A stretch of DNA of 59,802 bases from Candidatus Cloacimonadota bacterium (GCA_020532545.1 JAJBAW010000011.1:1-59802), one strand, 5' to 3'. Positions 16,606-26,848 are shown, counted from the first letter of the stretch. Numbers and translations are program-made. Notes: generated by a model not told the origin, from the letters alone.

Positions 16606-19600
16606 ATGAAACGATTTATATTTTTAACCTTGTTCCTAACGGCATTGTTAGGGATATGCTCGGTAATGTGGGCTACTGATATTAATGTAGGCCCCGGTCA
16701 AACTTATACCACCATAAAAGATGCAATTGATGCAGCCGCAACAACCAGCGACACGATAGTGTTGCAGGATGATTTTACGATTGCTACTGCGGACTTTATG
16801 CATGCAAATGGTTATGCCCTGATGATCTCAGGTAAAGAACTAACTCTGGACCTTAATGGCCACACCATTTCTGCACATGCTTACGCCACAATATACATTG
16901 GTGGCACGGGTAAGCTTACTCTTGAAAACAGTGGCGGGGCTGCCACTGGTAAAGTAATCAACAACCTCTACGAGGTGGTTGGCAACTACGGTGAATTTAT
17001 AATGGATGGCGGAATGCTTGAAGGAGTCGGTAGTGAAGAGAGTTATGCCCTGTACAATTATTATTACAATGCCGACATGTATGGAACTGCTACTATTAAC
17101 GATGGCACACTGACCAGCACTGATAGAGGCATTGCCAACTGCGGTGATCTGACAATCTCTGGCGGCAGCTTTAATGGAGCTTTTTACGACATAGACAACT
17201 CAGGAAAGCTGACGATCACAGAAGATTTAACGATCAACAAAATGTTATTGAAAAACGGAAGTCATGCCGCAGGCGTAGATGGCAGCGGCACTCTCATAAC
17301 CGAAACCGATGTTCAGATAACTGGTGTAGATACCGACAGCTACTTTTTTATTGAGAGTGGAGCCACCATTGATACTGATAATGCCAATAACTTTGGTTTA
17401 ACTGATGGAATCACAACAAAGTATCATGGGCTCTATTGGGGTGGGACAGAACTGTGGCAACAACCCAGCATAGTGAACTTCACTAACCCTTACAGATACA
17501 ATACCATTCAGATTGCAATAGATAATGCTAACCCTGAAGAGGTGATACTTGTAGCAGCAGGAGAGTACACCGGACCAATTAACGTCAATAAAAATGTAAG
17601 TATTATCGGTGCAGGAATCACCGGTGAAGAGTCCACCCAAACCATAATTACAGGAGGAAGTCCCGTAGTTTCGATAGCTGCTACAGGTACTGAAACAAAT
17701 CCTCTTCTTCTAAAGGGTTTTAAGATTATGGCAACAGGCGATCAAGGTATTGATACAGCCTTTTCCCCGATCGAGTATCTTAGCTTTGAAAATATCTGGG
17801 TTCAAGGAAATTATCCTACAGCAGGATTAGAAGGATTCCGATTGACAGATGAGCATTCATTAAGTCATTGGAATGTTATCGGATGTACATTCGATGGTTT
17901 TAAGACTGGGATTATAGCCCAAAGATCATCGACACAATCGACAAATCTGACAAGCTTGGATAATGTGACTTTTACAGATTCACATATCACAAACAACACA
18001 AGCAAGGGAATGTACATTGAAACTCTTTCCAATGCGACCTTTACTAATGTGACTGTTACTGACAACGGCAATACAAGCTTTGAATATTATGATGCCCCCC
18101 ACGGCATCGAAATCAATTTAATAAATGGAGATTATACAGACATAGCTTTCACAAATTGTATCTTTGAAAGAAATGGACTGAATACACGAGGTGGAACGGC
18201 CTTAAGCATCAAAGCCCGTGACGATTACATGAGTGAATTTTTCGACGAACCTTTTATTAATGACTTTCCCGATTACAAAACATACCCTGCAAGTCTTGAT
18301 GGTGTTACTATTACCGGCGGGACATACACCGGCAATGAACGCGGGATTCGTTTTGGCGAGCCGAATAGAGATGGAGACAATGGCAACCCCGCAGTAAATG
18401 CTGGCCCAATAAATGTAACCATTACTGGTGCAAAGATATATGATAACAATCAAACGTCGTTTGAAGATGATGAAGAGACTGTTCCTAAGTATGGTGATTT
18501 AATCAATGCAACCCAATCAGATATTTTTATAGATGCCAGCAATAATTACTGGGGACCTGCGCATCCTACTTACGGCCATCCTGATTTCGACACTGTTGTG
18601 GGTAAAGTCACTTACAGCCCATACTACGCAGATGTAGTTATGACAAATTCAATTACCCTTCCACAACAACCGGTCACAAACATAACAATGGGTAGATCAT
18701 ATAATAAAATTCAGGCTGCATTAGATGGAGTGTGGAATAATAATGTGATTGAGGTGAGTGCAGGAACGTACTACGAGAACCTAAAAATCCTTTATGAAGG
18801 CACGACCCTGATGGCTTCAGATGACCAAGTGGTGATTTTGGATGGTGGAGGTCACGGCACAGTAGTTACTGTTTGCAATGATGAGGTGACAGTGAAAAAC
18901 TTCACTATTCAGCATTCAGGCAGGGAAGATGGGGATTCCGGCGTACGAAATGATTGGAGTAGTGACATATTAGTATCAGGCAATATTTTCAAGGATAATA
19001 ATTATGGCATTGCTGCTTGTAATTTTATGGGAGCCAACACCTTTAGCGGAAATACCATGTTTGATAATTATATAGGCATATATCTTCAGTATGCAGCGAA
19101 TAACTCCATAAAGAACAATCTCATCTTTGGAAACAACATTGGATTGTATTTTACACACTTCAATCCATCAGTAACAGTAACAGCAGAGCGAAACTATTGG
19201 GGTGATCCTCAAGGACCTCAGCACAGCACAAACCCCTTCAATTCAACAACAACCGGTAATGCTGTAAGTGGTAATGTGACCTTCATGCCTTGGTATGCCA
19301 CTCCCACCACTTCTCCAGACACAGAGTTTGCCACCCTGCGTAGAAGTGATGGCTCAAGAGCTATCATTGAAGTATTCACTTCCGATGAGCTTGTTACTGC
19401 CTTAGCCAATGCAGCGGCAGATGATGAAATCATCCTTGGCTCCGGAACCTTTACTGGCAACTTTGTGATCGATGATGACATCACCATCACCGCAGCAGAA
19501 GGCGCAGTGCCGGTTATCCAGGGTGTGGATGGTGATGCTGCCTTGACCATAGCTATCAATGGTGTCTCCATTGTAGGCGTAACTATCCAGGCCGATGCTG

Positions 19601-21987
19601 ATGATAATGCAGTAGTAGTGACGGATGCGGTTGTGGATGGCGCTACAGTTAGCGTAACAGGTGGAAGCATTATCGCACCCGGAACTGGCTTGGGCGTAAC
19701 AAATCAATCCCAAAATAACGCAACTGCCGCTGTTATTGCAACCGGTAACTGGTGGGGTGGTTCAGACCCCGCAGTAAGTGGAGAGGTTGATTATGGGCAA
19801 GAACAAGAAAACGCACCTTTGCATATTGTAGTTACTGCACCTGAAACTCTGATCAAAGATGAAGAAGAACTGATTTATACTGTTGCAGTTACCCAGGTAA
19901 CAGATCTGGTGGGCTGGCATGTTGATCTGAAATTCCTCAAAGCGGATTTTGATGGCCCCCTCTTCCCAGATGATTTCGAAATTAATGCTGCATTCGACTA
20001 TTCTGATTACGAAATAATCGCCGATGCAAGCTACTACATTTATCGGGTTTCTGGTTCAAACCTGTCTCAAACCCCCATAAGCAATAATGTGCACTTATTT
20101 AACGTTGAACTTACCAGCAAGCTGAATGCTAATAATACCTCTGGTAGCCTTGTAACCGTTGTTCCCGGAACAGTATTGTTGTATGGTGGAGAAACAGAAC
20201 CCCATAACACAGCCATTCCTTGTACAGGAACTTCTGGAAAGTTGGTCATTATAGATTCAATTGAGCCTGTTTTGGCTGCAATCCCGCAACCCTCTGGACT
20301 AACTTTGGCAATTGATCCAGTAAAAACTGCTGCTGCTGGCTATGCCAAGGTGGTTGATACTGCTTTGGGACTTGATTACAGCGATAACTACAATCTGGAT
20401 TACCTGCGCTATCTGGTGCAGCCTCAAGCTGATGCTATCCCTGAACCAGGTGATTTCACCAGCAGCATCATAGAGGGAATCAGCGGAACTGTATGGGACA
20501 ATGATGAAGCCGATTGGCCTATTCCGGAGGTATTGCTCAATGCTGATGTAAACGACCTTCCTACTGGAGATTATATCATATACTTCCTAGCATATGATGA
20601 TGCTGGAAATTATACAATCTCAGATTGGGTTTTCTCTATAAATAAAACTGCTCCAGATGCTGTTGAATGGGAATACTGCCGTACGACCCCCGATGCCAAT
20701 AATTCCATAGACTTGAAGTGGGGAGAAGCAGCCGGAACCAATAAAAAACATGTTTGGGTATTAAATTATGCCGGCCTAAAAGATGAGAACGAAGTTGTAG
20801 CAATCGCATATCCGGAGTACAATGAAGCAGGCTTTATCCCTGTTATTCCGCCTATCAACCCTTATATTGCAACCGACCAAGATGGCTGGCAGAAACTCAC
20901 CGGAGACCTGCTTGATAATAATGCGACATACACTGTCTTGGATAGAGGCTACTATTACTATGCAGTATTTGTAGAAGACGCTGCCGGTAATATGAGTACG
21001 GGAACATGCATGGAATCTATCTCCTACTGGCCTGGTGATGTGAATGTAGTAGATGTCAATGGTGCTGTTGACGCTGCTGATATCGCATTACTATCAAGTG
21101 TTTGGGGATTAACCCCCGCAACTGGTGCAAGCTGGAATAATGTAATCGATATTGGCCCATCTGTGGATCGTGCCCGTCGCGGACGTCCCATTCCAGACAA
21201 CAAAATCAATATCGAAGATCTGATGATGTTCGCCATGAACTATGAGAATACAGATTATGACACCTACCTCAGAAATGAAGATAACAACATCAAGCAAAAT
21301 CCCATTGCTATAGAATTCGAAACAGAAATCGCAGAGGATCAGTTGATTGTTAATCTGCTGCTGGCTGAGAATGTGGGCCTGGTGCAAGGCCTGAACATTC
21401 CGCTGCAATATGGCAGTGGTTTGGCCTTGCAATCTGTCACCGCTGGAGACATCTGGCCACAAGAGAGCCTGATCTTGCACACTAACACTGAAAACGTGGT
21501 GGAAGTATCTGTATCTACTCTCGGTTTCGATAGCACCATAAGCGAAAACGGAACCATCGCAACTTTGGTGTTCCAGATTATAAATTCACAGCACAATCTG
21601 GAACTAAAACACATGATTGCCCGCGATGGCGATAATAACGAAATTGAGATCATCAACAATCCGCTTGACGAACCTACGGATAATGAAGACCTCGTCGAAG
21701 TAATCCCTGCTGCCAATTATTTGGGCAGCAACTACCCCAACCCCTTCAATCCTACTACCACTATCCAATTTGGATTGAAAGAGGCTCAAAATGTAAAGAT
21801 CACCATCTATAATACACGTGGTCAGATTGTGAAGAAACTGGTGAATGGTATGATGCCTGCTGGTACTCACAAGATCGTGTGGGATGGCCGTGATAACAGC
21901 AATCGGAGTACTGCCTCCGGCATGTATTTCTATAGAATGGAAACACCTGATTACACCAAAACCAACAAAGCTATCTTAATGAAATAG
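16606..21987 (+). CDS. Giant secreted beta-helix protein with cohesin-, dockerin-like and T9SS sorting modules
   Basis: 1793 residues from ATG 16606 (AAAAAGGAG 7 bases before; signal peptide MKRFIFLTLFLTALLGICSVMWA). Residues about 25-1060 contain four right-handed beta-helix modules, each opening with a motif like YNTIQIAIDNA...VILVAAGEYTG; three end with an N[YW]WG motif (near 645, 862 and 1046). Then come a cohesin-like beta domain (about 1075-1200), Ig-like segments, a dockerin-like pair of Asp/Asn-rich loops (GDVNVVDVNGAVDAADIALL and NKINIEDLMMFAMNY, about 1476-1546), a second cohesin-like domain (about 1566-1675) and a T9SS type A sorting domain starting SNYPNPFNPTTTIQF (about 1703-1792). 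It should be secreted and surface-attached; ligand or substrate unknown. Cohesin and dockerin calls are by pattern. Confidence 0.85.
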   Translation: MKRFIFLTLFLTALLGICSVMWATDINVGPGQTYTTIKDAIDAAATTSDTIVLQDDFTIATADFMHANGYALMISGKELTLDLNGHTISAHAYATIYIGGTGKLTLENSGGAATGKVINNLYEVVGNYGEFIMDGGMLEGVGSEESYALYNYYYNADMYGTATINDGTLTSTDRGIANCGDLTISGGSFNGAFYDIDNSGKLTITEDLTINKMLLKNGSHAAGVDGSGTLITETDVQITGVDTDSYFFIESGATIDTDNANNFGLTDGITTKYHGLYWGGTELWQQPSIVNFTNPYRYNTIQIAIDNANPEEVILVAAGEYTGPINVNKNVSIIGAGITGEESTQTIITGGSPVVSIAATGTETNPLLLKGFKIMATGDQGIDTAFSPIEYLSFENIWVQGNYPTAGLEGFRLTDEHSLSHWNVIGCTFDGFKTGIIAQRSSTQSTNLTSLDNVTFTDSHITNNTSKGMYIETLSNATFTNVTVTDNGNTSFEYYDAPHGIEINLINGDYTDIAFTNCIFERNGLNTRGGTALSIKARDDYMSEFFDEPFINDFPDYKTYPASLDGVTITGGTYTGNERGIRFGEPNRDGDNGNPAVNAGPINVTITGAKIYDNNQTSFEDDEETVPKYGDLINATQSDIFIDASNNYWGPAHPTYGHPDFDTVVGKVTYSPYYADVVMTNSITLPQQPVTNITMGRSYNKIQAALDGVWNNNVIEVSAGTYYENLKILYEGTTLMASDDQVVILDGGGHGTVVTVCNDEVTVKNFTIQHSGREDGDSGVRNDWSSDILVSGNIFKDNNYGIAACNFMGANTFSGNTMFDNYIGIYLQYAANNSIKNNLIFGNNIGLYFTHFNPSVTVTAERNYWGDPQGPQHSTNPFNSTTTGNAVSGNVTFMPWYATPTTSPDTEFATLRRSDGSRAIIEVFTSDELVTALANAAADDEIILGSGTFTGNFVIDDDITITAAEGAVPVIQGVDGDAALTIAINGVSIVGVTIQADADDNAVVVTDAVVDGATVSVTGGSIIAPGTGLGVTNQSQNNATAAVIATGNWWGGSDPAVSGEVDYGQEQENAPLHIVVTAPETLIKDEEELIYTVAVTQVTDLVGWHVDLKFLKADFDGPLFPDDFEINAAFDYSDYEIIADASYYIYRVSGSNLSQTPISNNVHLFNVELTSKLNANNTSGSLVTVVPGTVLLYGGETEPHNTAIPCTGTSGKLVIIDSIEPVLAAIPQPSGLTLAIDPVKTAAAGYAKVVDTALGLDYSDNYNLDYLRYLVQPQADAIPEPGDFTSSIIEGISGTVWDNDEADWPIPEVLLNADVNDLPTGDYIIYFLAYDDAGNYTISDWVFSINKTAPDAVEWEYCRTTPDANNSIDLKWGEAAGTNKKHVWVLNYAGLKDENEVVAIAYPEYNEAGFIPVIPPINPYIATDQDGWQKLTGDLLDNNATYTVLDRGYYYYAVFVEDAAGNMSTGTCMESISYWPGDVNVVDVNGAVDAADIALLSSVWGLTPATGASWNNVIDIGPSVDRARRGRPIPDNKINIEDLMMFAMNYENTDYDTYLRNEDNNIKQNPIAIEFETEIAEDQLIVNLLLAENVGLVQGLNIPLQYGSGLALQSVTAGDIWPQESLILHTNTENVVEVSVSTLGFDSTISENGTIATLVFQIINSQHNLELKHMIARDGDNNEIEIINNPLDEPTDNEDLVEVIPAANYLGSNYPNPFNPTTTIQFGLKEAQNVKITIYNTRGQIVKKLVNGMMPAGTHKIVWDGRDNSNRSTASGMYFYRMETPDYTKTNKAILMK

Positions 21988-21997
21988 CATAATAATA

Positions 21998-22036
21998 GGG
22001 AGTTCACTTCTTTTGAGAAGTGAACTCCCGCCTTTA
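21998..22036 (+). terminator. Rho-independent terminator
   Basis: GGGAGTTCACTTC (21998-22010) pairs perfectly with GAAGTGAACTCCC (22017-22029), a 13-bp stem with a 6-nt loop, followed by GCCTTTATTTT. It begins 11 bases after the stop of the giant gene and ends just before the next start, so the following genes probably need their own promoter or rely on readthrough. Confidence 0.85.
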
Positions 22037-22041
22037 TTTTA

Positions 22042-23853
22042 ATGAACTTGAAGAAACTGATCTTGATCCTGAGCTTATTGGCCTTTGCGGCTGGGGGCAT
22101 AGCTGTGTCTGTCAGCTCTTCTCCAAATCCGCTGGTAAGCCCTGCCAACCAACCTTTTGTGTTGGCAATCAATCTCGATACAGCCACCCAGATCAGGGGC
22201 TGCAGCATCAGGATGGGCTTCGATCCCGCTGTGCTCAGCTTTACCACCGCTACCAAGGGCAGCCTCTTTAATGGGATGCCGGTAAACTGGTGGCGGATAT
22301 TCAATGAGAGCCCTGGAGTCATCCGCATTGAAGCCATTATTTTCGGAGCTGGCCTATATGTAACAGGGCCGGGAAACTTAATCAACCTCAGCTTCAATTC
22401 TTTAGCGGAGGGCTATTCTACTTTAGACTTTATCACCACTGAATTATACGACCCTATCGGGCCGGTAATTCCTGATGTCAGCAGCACTGCTGGCAATATC
22501 ATCATCGGCTCCAATTTCTCTTATGCCAAAGCCAAATGCTACCTTCAAGGTGCCTATAGCAATGGTCTTATGCGCACAGACATCAATGAGATTGTGCCTT
22601 TGACCTCACCCTATCCTGCGAATCCCATTACAGCCAATTCCATCCCAGATGATGTGGTGGATTGGGTTCTGATGGAATTGCGTACTATCCCCACAGGGGC
22701 TGTCGTCAAATCCCAATCTATGTTTTTGCATGCCGATGGACAGCTCAGTTCACCGGGGAAAAACCTAATGCTCTTTCCCGATACCCCAGCTCAGAATTAC
22801 TATATCAAGATCAAACACCGCAATCACCTTCCCCTGATCAGTAGCAGCGCTTGCAGTCTGGTCGGCAGTGGCAATGCGCCTCTCTATGATTTTAGTCTAT
22901 CAAGTAATATAAACCCCCAGAGCGGAGCAGTTCTCCTGGAGCCCAATGTGTATGCCCTGGCCGCCGGAGATGCGAATCAGGATGGGCTCATCAACAATCT
23001 GGATAAGAACCAGTACTGGCGCATCCAAGCCGGACAGCAGGCTTATCTGGCCGCTGATTTTGATCTGGATGGGCAGGTCTTCCCCAATGATCTGAACGCA
23101 TATTGGCGGCTGAATTCCACAAATATTCCCGGCAATCCGTCTTATCCAGGCGCCTCAGGGCTTGAGCTCAGCTTCTCGGAACCTGAAATAGTGACCCTGA
23201 ATGCAGAGCGCTATCTCAAGATCGATATCCTGGCCTCGGCTACAGCAGCCGGAGCGAGACTGGGAACGGGGATCATCCTGATCGATTATAATACTACTGC
23301 TTTTGGGGAGTACCTCAAGGCAAATTCCGCAGTAATCGTGAGCAAAGGTGATCTGCTGGGAATTTCCCAAGGCCTGGTCTATGCGCTAATCACAAACGAT
23401 AATCAGAGTAATAGGCTGGGCATCACCTATGAGTACTTTGGTGCTGCAAATGCCGGTGCGATCTTGCAAACAAGTCCTCAGCAACTCTTGAGCCTGAAAC
23501 TGAAGCTGGCGGCAGAGAACTGTTTCTCCGGCCTGGCTTTGGTACAGGAAGATATGGACAGTCAAGCGTATTTGGATGATAACTTTAGCCTCTTTGATCC
23601 TGTGCTGGCCTCAGACACAGAAAACTGCTACCTGCCCTCAAGACCGCAGGGGATTTCACAGAGGACGGAAGGCAATACCATGATTTTGGCCTGGGAGACA
23701 ATCCCCGGCTGTTCTTATAGCGTTTATTCGGCAGATTCCCCGGTGGCAGATACCTGGAGCCAGGAAGTTACCGGATTGCTAGAGCCCACTTGGGCAGCGC
23801 CGCTCACTTATAACAAACGTTTTTACTATGTTACCGCTGAGTATATCAGATAG
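22042..23853 (+). CDS. Secreted cohesin-like/dockerin-like protein
   Basis: 603 residues. A signal peptide (about 1-22) precedes a cohesin-like domain (about 23-155: FVLAINLDTATQIRGCSIRM...FDPAVLSF). A middle beta domain follows, then a dockerin-like pair of calcium-loop motifs, DANQDGLINNLDKNQYW and DFDLDGQVFPNDLNAYW (about 315-355). A second cohesin-like region lies about 372-520, and the C-terminus is a fibronectin-like strand set. There is no T9SS sorting domain, unlike the flanking proteins, so it may be held at the surface by protein-protein contact; that is inference. No clear ribosome site is visible in front of ATG 22042, which lies right behind the terminator stem. Confidence 0.75.
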   Translation: MNLKKLILILSLLAFAAGGIAVSVSSSPNPLVSPANQPFVLAINLDTATQIRGCSIRMGFDPAVLSFTTATKGSLFNGMPVNWWRIFNESPGVIRIEAIIFGAGLYVTGPGNLINLSFNSLAEGYSTLDFITTELYDPIGPVIPDVSSTAGNIIIGSNFSYAKAKCYLQGAYSNGLMRTDINEIVPLTSPYPANPITANSIPDDVVDWVLMELRTIPTGAVVKSQSMFLHADGQLSSPGKNLMLFPDTPAQNYYIKIKHRNHLPLISSSACSLVGSGNAPLYDFSLSSNINPQSGAVLLEPNVYALAAGDANQDGLINNLDKNQYWRIQAGQQAYLAADFDLDGQVFPNDLNAYWRLNSTNIPGNPSYPGASGLELSFSEPEIVTLNAERYLKIDILASATAAGARLGTGIILIDYNTTAFGEYLKANSAVIVSKGDLLGISQGLVYALITNDNQSNRLGITYEYFGAANAGAILQTSPQQLLSLKLKLAAENCFSGLALVQEDMDSQAYLDDNFSLFDPVLASDTENCYLPSRPQGISQRTEGNTMILAWETIPGCSYSVYSADSPVADTWSQEVTGLLEPTWAAPLTYNKRFYYVTAEYIR

Positions 23854-23875
23854 ATTCCACTAAAGGAGGATGAGT

Positions 23876-24997
23876 GTGAAATTGAAAACTTTAATGAAGT
23901 TCATTTTGCTGACCTTGATGACACTATGTTTTGCCCAGTATTTGCTTGCTGAGGTTAGTTTGGGTATTGACCCGGCTTCTGCGCAGCTCGTTTATGGCGA
24001 TGGTCTCACGTTGTCGCTAAAGGTAGATGGTCTAGACACAGCCATGAGAGGCTTTGAAATTGAACTGGTTTACGACCCTGCATTTTTATCTATCGCCGAT
24101 GAGTCTGCATTTGAGGAAGGAGATTTCCTTTCCCAACAGGGGCATACGGAGTGGTTCGTGCGAGGCAGCGCAGGAAGTTACACGCTGAGCTGTGCCTTAA
24201 TGGGAGTCACGAATGGAGCTTTGGGCACCGGGACTGGAACCCTGTTTTCGGTGAACCTTAGTGCCCTGAACCAAAGTACAGGCAGTGAAGGAACTGATAT
24301 CCGCCTACCAAGCTGTACCTTAAGAGGGATAATGAATCAGGACATCATCGTGGATCGTGTTACCTGCGCTAATGTCCAGATCGAAGAAAGCTATACTGAA
24401 ACCCAATGTATAGACCTTAAATACGGTTGGAACCTAATTTCATCGCGTATTCTACCGTCACAAACAGGCATGGAATCTGTATTTGCTGGACTGAAAACGG
24501 CAGGATATCTGGTAAAAGTCCAGGATGAACAAGGCAGAGCCATGGAAATGAGTGCTGGCGGAGATTGGGTAAATAACCTCGATAGCTTTCAAACATCTGA
24601 GGGTTATGCTGTACAAGTGAATACAGACTGCCGCTTGTGTTTTACTGGAGATTTAGTTGCTTTACCTTTCGTAATAGACCTTCAATCTGGTTGGAATATA
24701 GTCAGCTATCTCTACCCTATTTCAATGGATGCAATGACTGTTTTAAATGATTTGGAAAATGAGGGCAAACTGGTGAAGGCACAAAGTGAAAGTGGAGCAT
24801 CTATCGAAAAAACCGCCGGTGGCACTTGGGTGAATAATATAGGCAATTTTGAACCTGGAGAGGGCTATAAAATTTATGTAAACGACACTGCTCAATTAAT
24901 ATACTCTCAACAAGGTAAGGCTGATACAGTAAAACAGCATGGGGATAATAGTAACGTGAATTCTCCAAACCATAAGTTAAGAATTGAAAAGAGATAA
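23876..24997 (+). CDS. Secreted cohesin-like protein with two GWN repeats
   Basis: 373 residues. The GTG at 23876 is preferred over ATG 23870 because AGGAGG ends at 23869, leaving the normal 6-base spacer only for GTG. After a signal peptide comes a cohesin-like domain (about 28-165: GDGLTLSLKVDGLDTAMRGF). Then two copies of an about 85-residue repeat follow, each with GWN[LI][IV]S, a segment ending KVQDEQG or KAQSESG, a G[GD]xWVNN motif and a final EGY. No T9SS sorting domain. It sits between other secreted proteins with the same modules and is 11 bases before the next gene's start. Confidence 0.7.
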   Translation: MKLKTLMKFILLTLMTLCFAQYLLAEVSLGIDPASAQLVYGDGLTLSLKVDGLDTAMRGFEIELVYDPAFLSIADESAFEEGDFLSQQGHTEWFVRGSAGSYTLSCALMGVTNGALGTGTGTLFSVNLSALNQSTGSEGTDIRLPSCTLRGIMNQDIIVDRVTCANVQIEESYTETQCIDLKYGWNLISSRILPSQTGMESVFAGLKTAGYLVKVQDEQGRAMEMSAGGDWVNNLDSFQTSEGYAVQVNTDCRLCFTGDLVALPFVIDLQSGWNIVSYLYPISMDAMTVLNDLENEGKLVKAQSESGASIEKTAGGTWVNNIGNFEPGEGYKIYVNDTAQLIYSQQGKADTVKQHGDNSNVNSPNHKLRIEKR

Positions 24998-25008
24998 TAG
25001 AGGAAATT

Positions 25009-26577
25009 ATGAAAAAAGTAACGATCATCCTGGCACTTGGGTTAATGGCGATTAGTAGTCTATGGGCCGATCACTTTGTCCCTGCATGGCACTACCCCTA
25101 TACGCAAAATCCATATAATGCCATGAATGTAAATGTGTATGGAGCAAATGTGCTGGGCACAGAACTGGGAAACGGAGACGAGATAGGTATCTTTGACGGC
25201 GATACTTGTGTGGGATCCCTGGTGCTTACCAAGACCTGCGCTGAGTACAATGGCGGAATGGCTCCGCTTATCATATCTATGGAAGGAGGCAATGTTCCTG
25301 ATTCTGCAGTTTCAGGGCATTTCATCAAATGCAAACTTTATCAAGCCTCTACTAATACCGAATATTCTTATCCTGATTTAGCTGTTCATTTTTCCGGAGC
25401 TCATGATTATTTCGGTACAATTTGGCCAACTACTTTTATGTCTTCAGCCACAACGCATATTCTTGAAATAAAATATGATGTGCCAGTAGCAACAGAATCA
25501 GCATTTCTATCAGAAGATGATGAAGAACCAGTTCCAATTTCATTCCCCAATTCTGGAGTTGAATTAACGGCCATAGGTGCAATAAAAATGTTTGGCCAAT
25601 GGTTCAATAATGCCATTACTGCAAATGGAACAATGACGGTTCGCTATATTCAAACGCCTTCACTTGATCGTCATTTCGCAGGAACAACTCCTCCTCATAT
25701 AAGCAATTATCATTGGTCCATTGATCCTGGAACAATTGGCTATGCTGCTACTGTAGCACACCCTATTGTACTCAAATTCGATACTGCAAATTTACCAGGA
25801 GTTGGAACCGATCTTTCAAATATCAGAGTTTACCGCCGCGATATTCATGGCACAGGTCAGTTCACAGAATGTACTACCAGTGTCGGCTCAAAGGGAACAT
25901 ATCTGGTAGCTTCCACCACTGGCTTCGGAGAATTCATCCTGGGCAGCACTGGGACAGACACCCTCCCCGTAGAACTCTCATCCTTCACCGCCTGCCTCAA
26001 CGCTCAGAACCAGGTAAACATTCAATGGGTAACCCAAAGTGAAACCGGAGTTCTGGGTTTCAGGCTCTATCGGCATACGGATACCGATGCGGCAGCAGCA
26101 GAGCTAATCTCACCCCTGATCCCCGCTACCAATAGCTCCCATTCCCAGCTTTATCTGTACAAGGACAAGGATATTAGCTGTGATGGCATTTACTATTATT
26201 GGCTGGAAAGTTCCGATCTGGATGGTTCCAGCACGCTGCATGGGCCCATTTCTTTACTCTACGATGTTTGGGGAAATCACGGCACACCCCCGCTTAGCCC
26301 TGTAAACGGAATCAATCGGGTCTATCCCAATCCCTTTAATCCCATAGCTTTTATCTCCTACGGTCTGGAGCAGAAAAGCTCTGTGGATATCTGCATTTAC
26401 AATGCTCGCGGGCAGATGGTGCGCCACTTCCCTCTGGAGAACAAAGAAGCCGGAACTTACCGGGCAGAGTGGGATGGGCAGAACGATACTGGCCAGACTT
26501 GCGCCTCTGGAGTTTACATCGTTAGAATGAATACTGGCATGGGGAGCTTTAGCAGAAAGCTCTTGCTGTCCAAATAG
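25009..26577 (+). CDS. Secreted T9SS-sorted surface protein
   Basis: 522 residues with signal peptide MKKVTIILALGLMAISSLWA and a ribosome site AGAGGAAATT before the ATG. An N-terminal domain (about 40-160) contains GDEIGIFDGDTCVGSLVL, a motif common in secreted FCB-group proteins. A middle beta domain and a fibronectin-like segment beginning LPVELSSFTA follow. The C-terminal 90 residues are a T9SS type A sorting domain (RVYPNPFNPIAFISY...WDGQNDTGQTCASGVYIV). Expected at the cell surface after the sorting signal is removed. No enzyme motif seen. Confidence 0.85.
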   Translation: MKKVTIILALGLMAISSLWADHFVPAWHYPYTQNPYNAMNVNVYGANVLGTELGNGDEIGIFDGDTCVGSLVLTKTCAEYNGGMAPLIISMEGGNVPDSAVSGHFIKCKLYQASTNTEYSYPDLAVHFSGAHDYFGTIWPTTFMSSATTHILEIKYDVPVATESAFLSEDDEEPVPISFPNSGVELTAIGAIKMFGQWFNNAITANGTMTVRYIQTPSLDRHFAGTTPPHISNYHWSIDPGTIGYAATVAHPIVLKFDTANLPGVGTDLSNIRVYRRDIHGTGQFTECTTSVGSKGTYLVASTTGFGEFILGSTGTDTLPVELSSFTACLNAQNQVNIQWVTQSETGVLGFRLYRHTDTDAAAAELISPLIPATNSSHSQLYLYKDKDISCDGIYYYWLESSDLDGSSTLHGPISLLYDVWGNHGTPPLSPVNGINRVYPNPFNPIAFISYGLEQKSSVDICIYNARGQMVRHFPLENKEAGTYRAEWDGQNDTGQTCASGVYIVRMNTGMGSFSRKLLLSK

Positions 26578-26639
26578 GAAGAAAATTCCTCACTGACATA
26601 CTGGATTTGAGCAAAAAGGGGGCTGTCCTGATTAAAAGG

Positions 26640-26843
26640 GGTAGCTCCCGGGCACGGCAGACGAGGCGCCTGCAATCCAGCAGCTTTCCTGTCGGATTCT
26701 GTAGCTATTATGCTCTTTATCCGTGTAAATCCGTTTGATCCGCAGCATCCGTGTGACTATTCTTTACTACACGCACCGTCTGAAGACAGTGCTACGGCCG
26801 GCTAAAGCCAGCGTTACGGCCGTCTGAAGACAGCGTTACGGTA
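26640..26843. repeat. Family A and B hairpin repeats
   Basis: A family A variant at 26657-26673 (GCAGACG-agg-CGCCTGC, one mismatch) and a family B block at about 26765-26843 with three units (CACCGTCTGAAGACAGTGCTACGG, CCGGCTAAAGCCAGCG, CCGTCTGAAGACAGCG). They fill the gap between the convergent surface-protein gene and aroA and probably form the shared 3' ends. Confidence 0.7.
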
Positions 26844-26848
26844 GTGGT

